From positions 1 through 41,953 of the forward strand of contig CAYVTI010000020.1 in the NCBI GenBank assembly GCA_964454545.1: a DNA stretch of 41,953 nt. Reading direction: 5' to 3'. Within the stretch, counting starts at the first letter, position 1. Every line of letters starts with the position of its first letter. Source of the stretch: JABCZZ01 sp964454545 (GTDB taxonomy: Bacteria > Pseudomonadota > Alphaproteobacteria > Rickettsiales > JABCZZ01). This document shows positions 23,348 through 32,249 of this stretch, in pieces. A program made the translations under genes and the position numbers. Below the pieces are notes generated by a model, which saw nothing but the letters and a program-made list of their open reading frames with translations, made no database searches and was not told the DNA's origin.

Positions 23348-25966
23348 TTATGCAGCCGTTTCATTCTGCGAATTTTCGCCGAATATAATAGCAAGTGAGA
23401 AACGCCCGTTATCCGTATGAACGGCTCCATCCGCAATCTCGTCTGACCACATGGCAGACTCGACGTTGCCTGCGCTCTTCAAGTCATTCAGTACCCACTC
23501 AATAGTTTGCCATTTTTCCTCCGCTGAAGATATGGCAAGCCTTTTGATAGGGAATTTAATGGAAACCTGGCGTTCCGATTTTGCCTTGCGAATAGCTTCA
23601 AGAATCTCCACGCATGCAATGCCGCTTGCTTCCGAGACTTCATCCAGGGGAAAATCAACCGTCTTAGGCCAGTTGCCGCGTGAATGGACAGAACCCTTGC
23701 CATCCAATATATGGTTATATAATTCCTCCGTGACATGCGGCACAAATGGCGCAAATAACCTGAGTATCGCATCAAGACAATGATAGAGGGTAAGGTGCGC
23801 TGAGACGCTTGTGGCGTCCTCCCCGTAAGAGCGGGATTTCACGAGTTCAAGGTAATTATCGCAGAAGTCTTTCCAGAAGAACTCCTCGATTGCTACCCGC
23901 GCATCACAATATTCAAACCGTTCAAGCTCAAGGGTCGCTTTGGCAATGGTCTTATGCAGGCGCGTCAGAATCCATTTGTCGAGCACTTCGGTTATTTTAC
24001 CGCTGGCGACATCTGTTGCCGCAGTCGCAGGCTTTTCTTCCAACCTCTCCAGATGAATGCTGGCAAAGCTCGTGGCGTTCCAGAGTTTATTGACCAGTTT
24101 CCTGCCTATTTTAAGCAGGTCTTCAGAAAACGCCGTATCCGTCCCAAGCCGTGAAGTAGACGCCCAATAACGCACTGCGTCCGCACCCTTATCCACAATC
24201 AAATCAACCGGAGTGATGACGTTGCCTTTAGACTTACTCATCTTGGATTTATCCGCAGCCAGACACCAGCCGGAAATCATCAGATTCTTCCAGGGAATCG
24301 TGTTGGAGTGCAGATGCGCTTTCGCAATCGTATAGAACGCCCAGGTGCGGATAATCTCATGCGCTTGCGGACGCAGATCGGCAGGAAACAGCTTTTTATA
24401 GCGATTCGAATCACTACAGTTATCCTCACTAATGCATTTAGCATTAATCTGCGGGCTGATGGACGAAGTAGCCCATGTGTCCATAACGTCGGTGCTCGGG
24501 ATTACTTCGTCTTTTGTATAGCCTTTAGGCAAAGTTACCAGAGGATCAACCGGCAACTGATCCACATCCGCATGAATAATCCTGCCTTCTTCGCCGCTGC
24601 GTTTTGAATACCACACAGGAAACGGCACACCAAAGAAACGCTGGCGCGATATGCACCAGTCTTCTTTTAACCCTTCAATCCACTGGTTAAGGCGGATTTG
24701 CATGAATTCAGGATACCATTTGCACTGCGCCCCTCTGGCAAGCAATGCCTCCTTCTTATCAATAGCCTTAACAAACCATTGGTGGGTTGGTATTATCTCT
24801 ATTGGAGTGCCGGAACGCTCTGCGCACTTTACGGTATGGATTATATTCATCTGCTTGAGCAGCTTCTCTTCCGTTTGCAGCAATTCAAGTATCTTTGCGT
24901 TAGCCTGCTTCGGCTTAAAGCCTGCCAGGTGCTCGAATACCGCTATGGTTCTTTCAAAATCCTGCGTGTTTCTTTCATTTAATGCCGCGTGCTGGGCACC
25001 ATTCCTTGCTGCTTTAAATGATATCTCCACGCACATGCCATCCTGCATCTGCTTGATGAAATCAATTTTTCCGCTGGTATCGAGAATTGGCCTCATGGGA
25101 AGATTATGCTTCCGCCACCATTCCTTGTCCGTATCATCGCCAAAGGTACAGCACATCACGAGCCCGGTTCCCTTTTCACGCTCGACCATCTCGTCGGCAA
25201 TCATGGGAACTTTAATGCCAAACAGAGGAGTAATGGCAATCCTGCCTTGATATTTTGCCGCGTTCAGATCTTCCGGGTGGTACATCACCGCCACGCAGGC
25301 ACCCAGCAGTTCGGGACGGGTGGTGGCTATGACCAGCGGCGAACCGTCCTCCAGCCTGAACTCTATCTCGTTCATTACGCCTGGCATTTCCTTGTTTTCA
25401 ACTTCCGCCTGGGCTATCGCGGTCTGGTCTACCCAGTCCCAGTAGGTCGGCCGGAAATCACGGTACACTTCATTCTTTTTGAGCAAATCAAGAAACGATA
25501 ATTGCGACAATTTGCGCACATCATCGCTGATGGTCTGGTATTCCTGATTCCAGTCCACGCTCAATGCGACGCTTCTAAAGAGGTTACGGAATTCCTCCTC
25601 AGCGCTTTTTACCACTTCACGGCAGTCCTTGATAAACTCTTCGCGGCTTGGATACTGACTGGCCTTTTTGTTCTTTATCTTTTCCACCAGGCGTTCGGTC
25701 GGCAAGCCGTTATCATCAAATCCCATCGAGTAAAAAACGGTTCTGCCTTTCATGCGCTGATAACGGGCAATAAAATCCGCCTGCGTATAGCTAAATATAT
25801 GCCCCATATGCAGCACGCCGGAAACGGTCGGTGGCGGCGTATCTATAACAAAAGTGTTTTCGCGCGACTGCTTTTCGTCCCACGCATACACCCCCGATTT
25901 TTTCCATTCCTGCTGTAAACGTTTCTCGGCTTCCTTATGGTCGTAATTCTTAGATAGCGGTCTCAT
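23348..25966 (-). CDS. valS: Valyl-tRNA synthetase, archaeal-like type
   Basis: 872 aa class I synthetase. The HIGH motif is H53-M-G-H56 in PPPTVSGVLHMGHIFSY, and KMSKSKGN lies near residue 575. Wording such as GFDDNGLPTERLVEK and RSVALSVDWNQEYQTIS, and absence of the C-terminal coiled-coil arm of common bacterial ValRS, place it with the archaeal-like ValRS described in Rickettsiales. A 37-codon stretch (24923-25033) between DGM and GFKPKQANAKIL is extra compared with the archaeal-type pattern I recall. The start overlaps the stop of the minus-strand gene upstream by 4 nt (ATGA), so the two are coupled. Confidence 0.95.
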   Translation of the reverse strand: MRPLSKNYDHKEAEKRLQQEWKKSGVYAWDEKQSRENTFVIDTPPPTVSGVLHMGHIFSYTQADFIARYQRMKGRTVFYSMGFDDNGLPTERLVEKIKNKKASQYPSREEFIKDCREVVKSAEEEFRNLFRSVALSVDWNQEYQTISDDVRKLSQLSFLDLLKKNEVYRDFRPTYWDWVDQTAIAQAEVENKEMPGVMNEIEFRLEDGSPLVIATTRPELLGACVAVMYHPEDLNAAKYQGRIAITPLFGIKVPMIADEMVEREKGTGLVMCCTFGDDTDKEWWRKHNLPMRPILDTSGKIDFIKQMQDGMCVEISFKAARNGAQHAALNERNTQDFERTIAVFEHLAGFKPKQANAKILELLQTEEKLLKQMNIIHTVKCAERSGTPIEIIPTHQWFVKAIDKKEALLARGAQCKWYPEFMQIRLNQWIEGLKEDWCISRQRFFGVPFPVWYSKRSGEEGRIIHADVDQLPVDPLVTLPKGYTKDEVIPSTDVMDTWATSSISPQINAKCISEDNCSDSNRYKKLFPADLRPQAHEIIRTWAFYTIAKAHLHSNTIPWKNLMISGWCLAADKSKMSKSKGNVITPVDLIVDKGADAVRYWASTSRLGTDTAFSEDLLKIGRKLVNKLWNATSFASIHLERLEEKPATAATDVASGKITEVLDKWILTRLHKTIAKATLELERFEYCDARVAIEEFFWKDFCDNYLELVKSRSYGEDATSVSAHLTLYHCLDAILRLFAPFVPHVTEELYNHILDGKGSVHSRGNWPKTVDFPLDEVSEASGIACVEILEAIRKAKSERQVSIKFPIKRLAISSAEEKWQTIEWVLNDLKSAGNVESAMWSDEIADGAVHTDNGRFSLAIIFGENSQNETAA

Positions 25967-27441
25967 ACTATTTTATCACCTTGCTCAATCGCCTGCTTTA
26001 CCAGCATCTCTAAGGTTGGAACGGGTTTTGCCACCACGGCAATCTGGTAGGAAAATAACGATTTACTGAGCTTGATAAGCCACCCGTTCACGTTCAAAAG
26101 AAAACGTGAAAAAATATTATCGCCCAATGCCAGAGGGAACGGCGCAGGAATTCCCTCTACCTCGATGATGTTAAACCCGGAGTTCTTGAGAATCCGCTTC
26201 AGCGACCCAAAGGTAAAAAGACGGGTATGGGTTTTATCCAGCGTGCCGCGCTTGCCGTAATTAAATTGTCCAAGCAGCAACATGATACGCTGAATGAAGA
26301 GTGCAATGTTAGGTGTGGTTATCACAACACGCGGGCTGTCCACTACCGACCATGCATGTAACCCCTCAAGGAATTTCTCTGGATTAAGGAGGTGTTCTAC
26401 CACATCCAGCAGCATGATTGCGTCAAAATGCTGCGAGTCAATAGCGCTGAAGTCCGGATTATTTAAATCAACCGGAAATACAGAATCATAATGGGTACGC
26501 ATGGCATTATTCACACGCCAATCACAGCCCGTAACGCTGCATCCGCGGGCTTTCAGCTTTGAAGATACATATCCCTCACCGCAACCAATATCCAGCACGC
26601 GCTCATTCGATTTAATCCTTGAAAGCGCAAAACTATGGCTGCTCGGGAAATTACACTTATCCGGATAGGAAATCTCCTGTTCATAATCGAACTTAGGATC
26701 GTAAAAAATGCCAAAACGCTGGATACGGGACTGCAAGGTTGATAACAGCACATTGAAAGCATATTCGATGCCGTTAACATGGCATACCTCATCGCCGTAA
26801 TGCGTTGGGATCGGTAGTTCCTTTATGCTGAGATTGTTGTCCGCCAGCTGAATTATAATGTCAGTATCGAAATGGAATACGTCGGAATTATACTGGAACG
26901 GTATTTTCTTCAAAGCCGAAATGGAGTAAGCACGGAATCCGCTGTGAAATTCACTGAGTTTCGTGCCGATCATAGAATTCTGGATTCTGGTCAGGACGAT
27001 ATTGCCAACGAATTTATAGTACGGCATGCCGCCTTCCAGCGCATCCTTCTTGTTGATCATGCGCGAACCGAAAACCGCATCCGCCTGCTCTTTGATAATC
27101 GGGTCCAGCATCTGGGGAATAAATTCAGGCGGGTACTGGCCGTCGCCATGTACCATCACCACCGCATCGTAATTATTCTCAATAGCATAGGTATAGCCAA
27201 CCTTCTGGTTACCGCCGTATCCCTGGTTGATTGCATTACGCAGAAGGCGGATAGGACGATTGGAATTCCTGATATATTCACGGGCAACGGCGCTGGTATG
27301 GTCTTTTGAACTGTCGTCAATGACAACAACGTCCACCTTATATTCCTGATTATTCCACAAACTTTCCGGGATACGATCCAGCACGCCTGCAATATGCCTT
27401 TCGGCATTATATGTGATAATCATTATCAACGCTTTTTTCAT
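25963..27441 (-). CDS. GT2 glycosyltransferase fused to a class I SAM methyltransferase
   Basis: 492 aa, two enzymes in one chain. Residues 1-235 are a DPM1-like GT2 domain: MIITYNAERHI, VVVIDDSSKDHT and the metal motif HGDGQ at 98-102. Residues 265-440 are a Rossmann methyltransferase with the SAM loop VLDIGCGEGYV (282-292) and a DAIMLLDVVEHLLNPE acidic/His motif. A weakly hydrophobic tail follows. The plausible role is making and methylating a glycan or polyprenyl-linked sugar. The stop overlaps valS by 4 nt. The start is 37 nt from the divergent GT39-like pair. Bifunctional proteins of this layout are known from other bacteria, but the product is not. Confidence 0.87.
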   Translation of the reverse strand: MKKALIMIITYNAERHIAGVLDRIPESLWNNQEYKVDVVVIDDSSKDHTSAVAREYIRNSNRPIRLLRNAINQGYGGNQKVGYTYAIENNYDAVVMVHGDGQYPPEFIPQMLDPIIKEQADAVFGSRMINKKDALEGGMPYYKFVGNIVLTRIQNSMIGTKLSEFHSGFRAYSISALKKIPFQYNSDVFHFDTDIIIQLADNNLSIKELPIPTHYGDEVCHVNGIEYAFNVLLSTLQSRIQRFGIFYDPKFDYEQEISYPDKCNFPSSHSFALSRIKSNERVLDIGCGEGYVSSKLKARGCSVTGCDWRVNNAMRTHYDSVFPVDLNNPDFSAIDSQHFDAIMLLDVVEHLLNPEKFLEGLHAWSVVDSPRVVITTPNIALFIQRIMLLLGQFNYGKRGTLDKTHTRLFTFGSLKRILKNSGFNIIEVEGIPAPFPLALGDNIFSRFLLNVNGWLIKLSKSLFSYQIAVVAKPVPTLEMLVKQAIEQGDKIV

Positions 27442-27478
27442 GGTTTATTTTTCCAAATCTGTGTTAATTCATACATAT

Positions 27479-29161
27479 ATGTCCTCGCGATCCAAAGATA
27501 ATAATTATTGGAATACGCTACCAATGTCCAAGGGTTTTATAGGGGCATGGATGATTATACTCATCGTTGTGGCAATATATATACGCGTTGCCAGGGCAGA
27601 TAACTACCATTATAGCGATGATGAAGACATGCACATCTGGATTGCCCGCGCTAACTCCTTGTGGGATATATTAAAATATTCGCTCTATGAAGTGCATCCC
27701 CCATTCGGGCATATATTAAGATTTTACTGGGTGCGCATGTCGGATGAAATCGGCTTTGTACGCAACCTTTCCCTGCTTTTCGGCATAGCTACAATCTCGC
27801 TTTATTACCTTATCGGCAAACTCCTTAAAAATGAAATAGCCGGGATGTGCTGCGCGGCGCTTATCGCCTTCGGATACGGCTCCATTATCCAGTCGTACTT
27901 GGCGCGAAATTACAGCATATTCATGTTTTTTATCTCAGCAACGCTGTATTTTTACCTGCTATGGCGCCGTGACCGGCGAAATATTTTTCTATTTTTCTAC
28001 ACCTTGAGCGCCATCATTGCCAGCCTGACGCATTTTTCCGCCATATTTGCCGTTTTCCCCATTGCTGCCTATGAAGCCATAAGAGGATACAGGAACGAAG
28101 AATTGATAACGCAGATGAAGTGGATAGCCCTTAACGTCTTTATCACGGGTGCCGCAATGGCAATATATTTCACCTGGGTCTTTCACGGAGTGTATCTGGC
28201 CGGAAAATTCTTCGAGACTTCCTCCTTTCTGAAGCTGCTATTGGTCATAGCGATAAATCCTGTAAAAGCGACTGAATACCTGCTTCCTTCCATTTACCTG
28301 CTTCCACTCATCGTATTCTTGTTATTTCTGCCAGCAGTGCATGAAGACAGAAATCTACGCCAGTTCCTGCTGCTTGCCTGTATTGCATTTGCACTTGGAA
28401 TGGTATTGCTCGCAGCAAACCGTTATTACCCAGCAGGAACCAGGCATGGGGTGTGGGTATTGCCATTCGTCATACCTGCATGCGGCTGGATCATTGCTAA
28501 TGGAATAACGGAGAGTGCGGCAATCCTGAATAAGAAAAAATCTGCACCGTGGCTGCAAGTAGCCATGATATTTGTCATCATTTCAGGACTGGCGATGTAT
28601 AGTCCGGAAAAACGTTTTGCGGATAGTGGCGAGTACCAGGTTACGGAAAAACAATGGCAGGAAATGTCAGAGTATCTGGACAGGCTTGATCAGAAATCAC
28701 TCATTGTAGATGCCATCATGGTGGTGGATATATATCCCTATCTGGATAAGGCCACACTTGATAATAAGTATAAGGCGATCATCATACCATACCATCAAAC
28801 GCACATCCTGTTTAACCCATATTACCGCCGGATGATTACCGGGGACGTTCTGACAAACACCCTGGAGTATGCGCAGGAACACCATATGCTGGATGGCATC
28901 GACAATATCGTTTTCATGAAGACCATCTGGGATACGTATTATGAATCAAAGCCGCCGCTGCCTTACCTTATAACCTGCGACGCCTTGGAGAAAAAGATTA
29001 CTTCTTCCCCCCCCTTCTCCTTTCCGCATTTGCAAGAGGGCGAAATAATGTCCCAAGAAGAGAAGCAAGCGGCTCCCGTCGCATTCATGTCGGTTTCCAA
29101 AAAAGATTTCTTCGAGCAGGTCATTTCGCCGGAAGGTAAAGCGCACCATTGTCTTCATTGA
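27479..29161 (+). CDS. GT39-like membrane glycosyltransferase (first of a tandem pair)
   Basis: About 560 aa from the ATG at 27479. The open frame extends to a GTG at 27413, but that would overlap the divergent gene and adds no conserved residues. After a first helix comes the GT-C acidic motif DDEDMHI (47-53), then HPPFGHIL (73-80) like the HPPL motif of protein mannosyltransferases. About ten helices follow, then a soluble C-terminal domain of roughly 150 residues. It should use a polyprenyl-phosphate sugar on the periplasmic face. The gene 29167-30771 is a clear paralogue just downstream. Acceptor unknown. Confidence 0.78.
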   Translation: MSSRSKDNNYWNTLPMSKGFIGAWMIILIVVAIYIRVARADNYHYSDDEDMHIWIARANSLWDILKYSLYEVHPPFGHILRFYWVRMSDEIGFVRNLSLLFGIATISLYYLIGKLLKNEIAGMCCAALIAFGYGSIIQSYLARNYSIFMFFISATLYFYLLWRRDRRNIFLFFYTLSAIIASLTHFSAIFAVFPIAAYEAIRGYRNEELITQMKWIALNVFITGAAMAIYFTWVFHGVYLAGKFFETSSFLKLLLVIAINPVKATEYLLPSIYLLPLIVFLLFLPAVHEDRNLRQFLLLACIAFALGMVLLAANRYYPAGTRHGVWVLPFVIPACGWIIANGITESAAILNKKKSAPWLQVAMIFVIISGLAMYSPEKRFADSGEYQVTEKQWQEMSEYLDRLDQKSLIVDAIMVVDIYPYLDKATLDNKYKAIIIPYHQTHILFNPYYRRMITGDVLTNTLEYAQEHHMLDGIDNIVFMKTIWDTYYESKPPLPYLITCDALEKKITSSPPFSFPHLQEGEIMSQEEKQAAPVAFMSVSKKDFFEQVISPEGKAHHCLH

Positions 29162-29166
29162 ACCCT

Positions 29167-30771
29167 ATGGATGTCAGGCAGGACCATTACCCGGTCTCAC
29201 GATTGTTCCTCTGTATATGGATGGCGCTGCTGATAATCACAGCTATCTACGTGCGAGTGAATGGCGCAGGCGGTTATTATTATCATCCCGACGAGATTAT
29301 GCATATTGATATCGCAAAAGGTTCCAGCCTCGGCGAGGTATTCAATTTTTCCCTACATGAGACTCACCCGCCACTGGGGCATATACTGAGACACTACTGG
29401 CAACAGATAGATGGCGGCATCGCATTCGAACGCGGCCTGTCACTGGTATTTGGAATTGCCCTGATACCGCTATATTATCTTATCGGAAATCGGCTTGGTG
29501 GAACCTTTTCCGGACTCTGCGCCTCCGCGCTTGCAACATTCAGTCACGGCTTGATTGTGCAGTCATACGTCGTACGCAATTATACCATATTCGTTTTCTT
29601 TTTATCCCTCGGTTTCTACTGCTATCTAGAATGGCGGGAAAAACTGTCTTTAAGGGCGCTTCTTTTATATGCGCTCTTTGCCATTCTCGGTTGCCTTACA
29701 CATTTAGCAGGAATATTTTTTACCTTACCCGTTTTCTTTTACGAAATTATAAGGCTACATCATAGAAAATCCATCAATCGCCCTGTTATCAGCCAGTGGA
29801 TTATTGCAAACGCAATTATAATAATACTTGCAGCCATTACGTATTACATATGGCTACCCGCCAGCGCCCCATTTTCCTTTGCCGCTTTTCATGAGGCATA
29901 CTTGTCACATGGACAATTTTCTCCAGCTGATTTGCTGCTTGCAGCGTTATTCTACGCCCCCCTCACATCACACTACGTACTGCCAAGCCACGCCGCATTG
30001 CTTATAATAGCGCCTGCTGTGATATTTTCGGCGATAACGTGCCATAAAAGCAGAAATTTTTATTATCTTACAGCTACTGCATGCCTGCTCGGAATGCTGC
30101 TGGTTGCAAGCGGCTCTTACCAATTTCTGACATCAAGAAGAAGCATCTGGATATTACCATTCATTCTACCTGCCGCAGGACTTGGCCTCGCTGATTGTAT
30201 CCGCATCTGTACCAGAAAAGCCAAAACAACACGAACCTTACGGCTTACAGCAACATTAATATTCGCAGCCGGTTTCCTATCATACGACAGGGATGCCAGA
30301 TTTGCTGAAACTGATGATCTTATGAGGAATGCGCTGGAGTATAATAAAATGCCCAAATGTGATTTCGATAAAATAAAAGATTTCCTGAAAAGCCTGGATA
30401 ACAAACACGCAATAATATTTGACAGGAGCGATGTGTTTCTCTTTTCTGAAGAAAACCCCTACCAATATATGAACGAAGCTGCCTTCAGGAAAGGCAATGT
30501 TTTAGCTATCCCTTATTATCATACGTACATCCTGTTTCCTTCCTCTTACTATGACATGGAAGTGAGTGCGTTAGGTGCCAATGAGAAATTACTGAAGAAT
30601 TATGACACGCTCGTATTTACGAAAACGCAATTCTCGGATAGTTCATTAGGGGAATTAATTGATTGCAAATCGTTAAAGAAGGAAATTGTTAGTTTTTCTT
30701 CTTCTGCGATTATTATGGTTTCCCGGAAAGAGTTTTCTGATCGCTTAAGAAGCGCTGATTGTTTCAAGTAA
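29167..30771 (+). CDS. GT39-like membrane glycosyltransferase (second of a tandem pair)
   Basis: About 534 aa from the ATG at 29167, 5 nt after the previous stop; a TTG at 29149 is an alternative. It aligns with its upstream neighbour through HPDEIMHI (40-47), HPPLGHIL (67-74), SLVFGIALIPLYYLIG and IVQSYVVRNYTIF. It also shares the C-terminal SRKEF-like ending, where the neighbour has SKKDF. The pair looks like a tandem duplication that has diverged well beyond recent copying. The same membrane sugar-transfer role is inferred. Its 3' end overlaps the convergent yggS by 8 nt. Confidence 0.78.
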   Translation: MDVRQDHYPVSRLFLCIWMALLIITAIYVRVNGAGGYYYHPDEIMHIDIAKGSSLGEVFNFSLHETHPPLGHILRHYWQQIDGGIAFERGLSLVFGIALIPLYYLIGNRLGGTFSGLCASALATFSHGLIVQSYVVRNYTIFVFFLSLGFYCYLEWREKLSLRALLLYALFAILGCLTHLAGIFFTLPVFFYEIIRLHHRKSINRPVISQWIIANAIIIILAAITYYIWLPASAPFSFAAFHEAYLSHGQFSPADLLLAALFYAPLTSHYVLPSHAALLIIAPAVIFSAITCHKSRNFYYLTATACLLGMLLVASGSYQFLTSRRSIWILPFILPAAGLGLADCIRICTRKAKTTRTLRLTATLIFAAGFLSYDRDARFAETDDLMRNALEYNKMPKCDFDKIKDFLKSLDNKHAIIFDRSDVFLFSEENPYQYMNEAAFRKGNVLAIPYYHTYILFPSSYYDMEVSALGANEKLLKNYDTLVFTKTQFSDSSLGELIDCKSLKKEIVSFSSSAIIMVSRKEFSDRLRSADCFK

Positions 30772-31432
30772 GTCGTTTCCCAAATAAAGCAGTTCCAATA
30801 CGTATGTTAGTTGCCCCAAGCCTGATCGCTGTTTCGTAATCACCGCTCATGCCCATGCTTAGTTCCGGCAGATTAAATTCCCTGGCCAGTTCATAAAGCA
30901 GGGCAAAATGAGGGGCGGAAGGCACATTAACAGGCGGAACGCACATAAGGCCGACGATATATAAGCCTGTGGTATTTATGTAATCCATGAGACTCTTCAG
31001 ATCGCCAGGCTTTACTCCCCCTTTTTGTGCCTCCTCGCCTGTATTGACCTGCACATAAAAAGTTCTGCAACGAACCGCTCCGGTTTTTCTGCTTTCTTTT
31101 ATAAACGCATCCACTAATGAGGGTCGATCTACCGTCTGTATCACATCAAACAGAGAAAGGGCTTCTTTTACCTTGTTCGTCTGTAAGGAGCCTATGAGAT
31201 GCAACTCGATATCAGGATACTGTTCCCTGATAGCAGGCCATTTATCCGCTGCTTCCTGTACGCGATTTTCACCGAAAGCCTTCTGCCCCGCTTCTATAAG
31301 CGGAATGATAGAACTGGCCGGATGCGTTTTGCTTACAGCGATTAGTTTTATTTCCTTTGCAGCAAGCGCTGATTCTTCCTGGCATTTCTGAATGGCTTGT
31401 TTTATCGCCTGCAACCGTCCCACGCTGTTCAT
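30764..31432 (-). CDS. yggS: YggS-family PLP homeostasis protein
   Basis: 222 aa, a complete YggS/PROSC alanine-racemase-like barrel. The PLP lysine is in KLIAVSKTHP. FGENRVQEAADKW, HLIGSLQTNKV and LSMGMSGDYETAIRLGATNIRIG are the family blocks. These proteins bind PLP without known catalysis and buffer vitamin B6 and amino-acid pools. It is the last gene of the nine-gene minus-strand run, overlapping the nitrilase stop by 4 nt. Confidence 0.93.
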   Translation of the reverse strand: MNSVGRLQAIKQAIQKCQEESALAAKEIKLIAVSKTHPASSIIPLIEAGQKAFGENRVQEAADKWPAIREQYPDIELHLIGSLQTNKVKEALSLFDVIQTVDRPSLVDAFIKESRKTGAVRCRTFYVQVNTGEEAQKGGVKPGDLKSLMDYINTTGLYIVGLMCVPPVNVPSAPHFALLYELAREFNLPELSMGMSGDYETAIRLGATNIRIGTALFGKRLT

Positions 31433-32247
31433 ACATAGCTTACCACGTTAAATCCCCTATCATGCTTGAGCGATGGGATCATCGAACGCACTTCGTTCAC
31501 TTTATCCATATCCAGGGATAAGGTGATAACATCAATATTATCCTCGCCTGCTTCAGCCAGTATTTCCCCCCAAGGCGATACAATAAGAGAATGTCCGTAA
31601 GTGTGCCTGTTACCCGGATGGTACCCGCACTGCGCAGGCGCCAGTATATAGCATCCGGTTTCAATAGCGCGTGCGCGCATCAAAGCATGCCAGTGCGCTT
31701 TGCCGGTCGTATGGGTGAAAGCGGAAGGTATGGTAATAAAATCCGCGCCTGTCCTGGCAAGGGCGCGGTAAAGAGGCGGAAAGCGTAAGTCGTAACATAT
31801 AGTCATGCCTAACTTGCCCCACGGTGTCTGCACCAATACGGCTTTATCCCCATACTCTATGCGCGCAGACTCATTGTAGGTTTCGCCGTTCTTCAATGTG
31901 ACGTCAAACAGATGAATCTTGTCATATTGCGCGGCAATCTTGCCGTCAGAATCTATAAGTATCGAACGGTTATAAAACTTTCCTGAAGGAGCAAGTATCT
32001 GCATCGAACCTATAAGAATCCATATCTTGAATTCGCGCGCCAGTTCGCTGCAGATTCTTATTCCGTCCGTCACATCGGGATACTGACCGCTGCCCGGCTC
32101 TCTCATATAAAAGGTATTTTCGGGAAGGCAGACAAGCTGAGCGCCTTCCGAGACGGCTCTGCGCACAAGCACGCCTATGGATGATATGTTGGCCGCAATA
32201 TCATCCTGACTGTTCAATTGGATCAGGCTTGCTATAAGATTGCACAT
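31429..32247 (-). CDS. Nitrilase-family amidase (Nit1-like)
   Basis: 272 aa. The carbon-nitrogen hydrolase triad is visible: E43 (CLPENTF), K110 (QYDKIHLFDV) and C151 (GMTICYDLRFPPLYR). The closest functional group by wording is Nit1, deaminated glutathione amidase, a metabolite-repair enzyme; omega-amidase is the alternative. It is cytoplasmic. It overlaps yggS by 4 nt and follows the phosphomannomutase by 2 nt, within one tight run. Confidence 0.88.
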   Translation of the reverse strand: MCNLIASLIQLNSQDDIAANISSIGVLVRRAVSEGAQLVCLPENTFYMREPGSGQYPDVTDGIRICSELAREFKIWILIGSMQILAPSGKFYNRSILIDSDGKIAAQYDKIHLFDVTLKNGETYNESARIEYGDKAVLVQTPWGKLGMTICYDLRFPPLYRALARTGADFITIPSAFTHTTGKAHWHALMRARAIETGCYILAPAQCGYHPGNRHTYGHSLIVSPWGEILAEAGEDNIDVITLSLDMDKVNEVRSMIPSLKHDRGFNVVSYV

Positions 32248-32249
32248 AA

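Noticed and set aside
24651..25250. 199-codon open frame on the plus strand
   Set aside because: Antisense to valS. Composition rich in Ser, Cys and Phe is typical of a shadow frame.
27413..27478. N-terminal extension of the first GT39-like protein from a GTG
   Set aside because: It would overlap the coding start of the divergent GT2-methyltransferase gene, and the ATG at 27479 precedes the first conserved helix properly.
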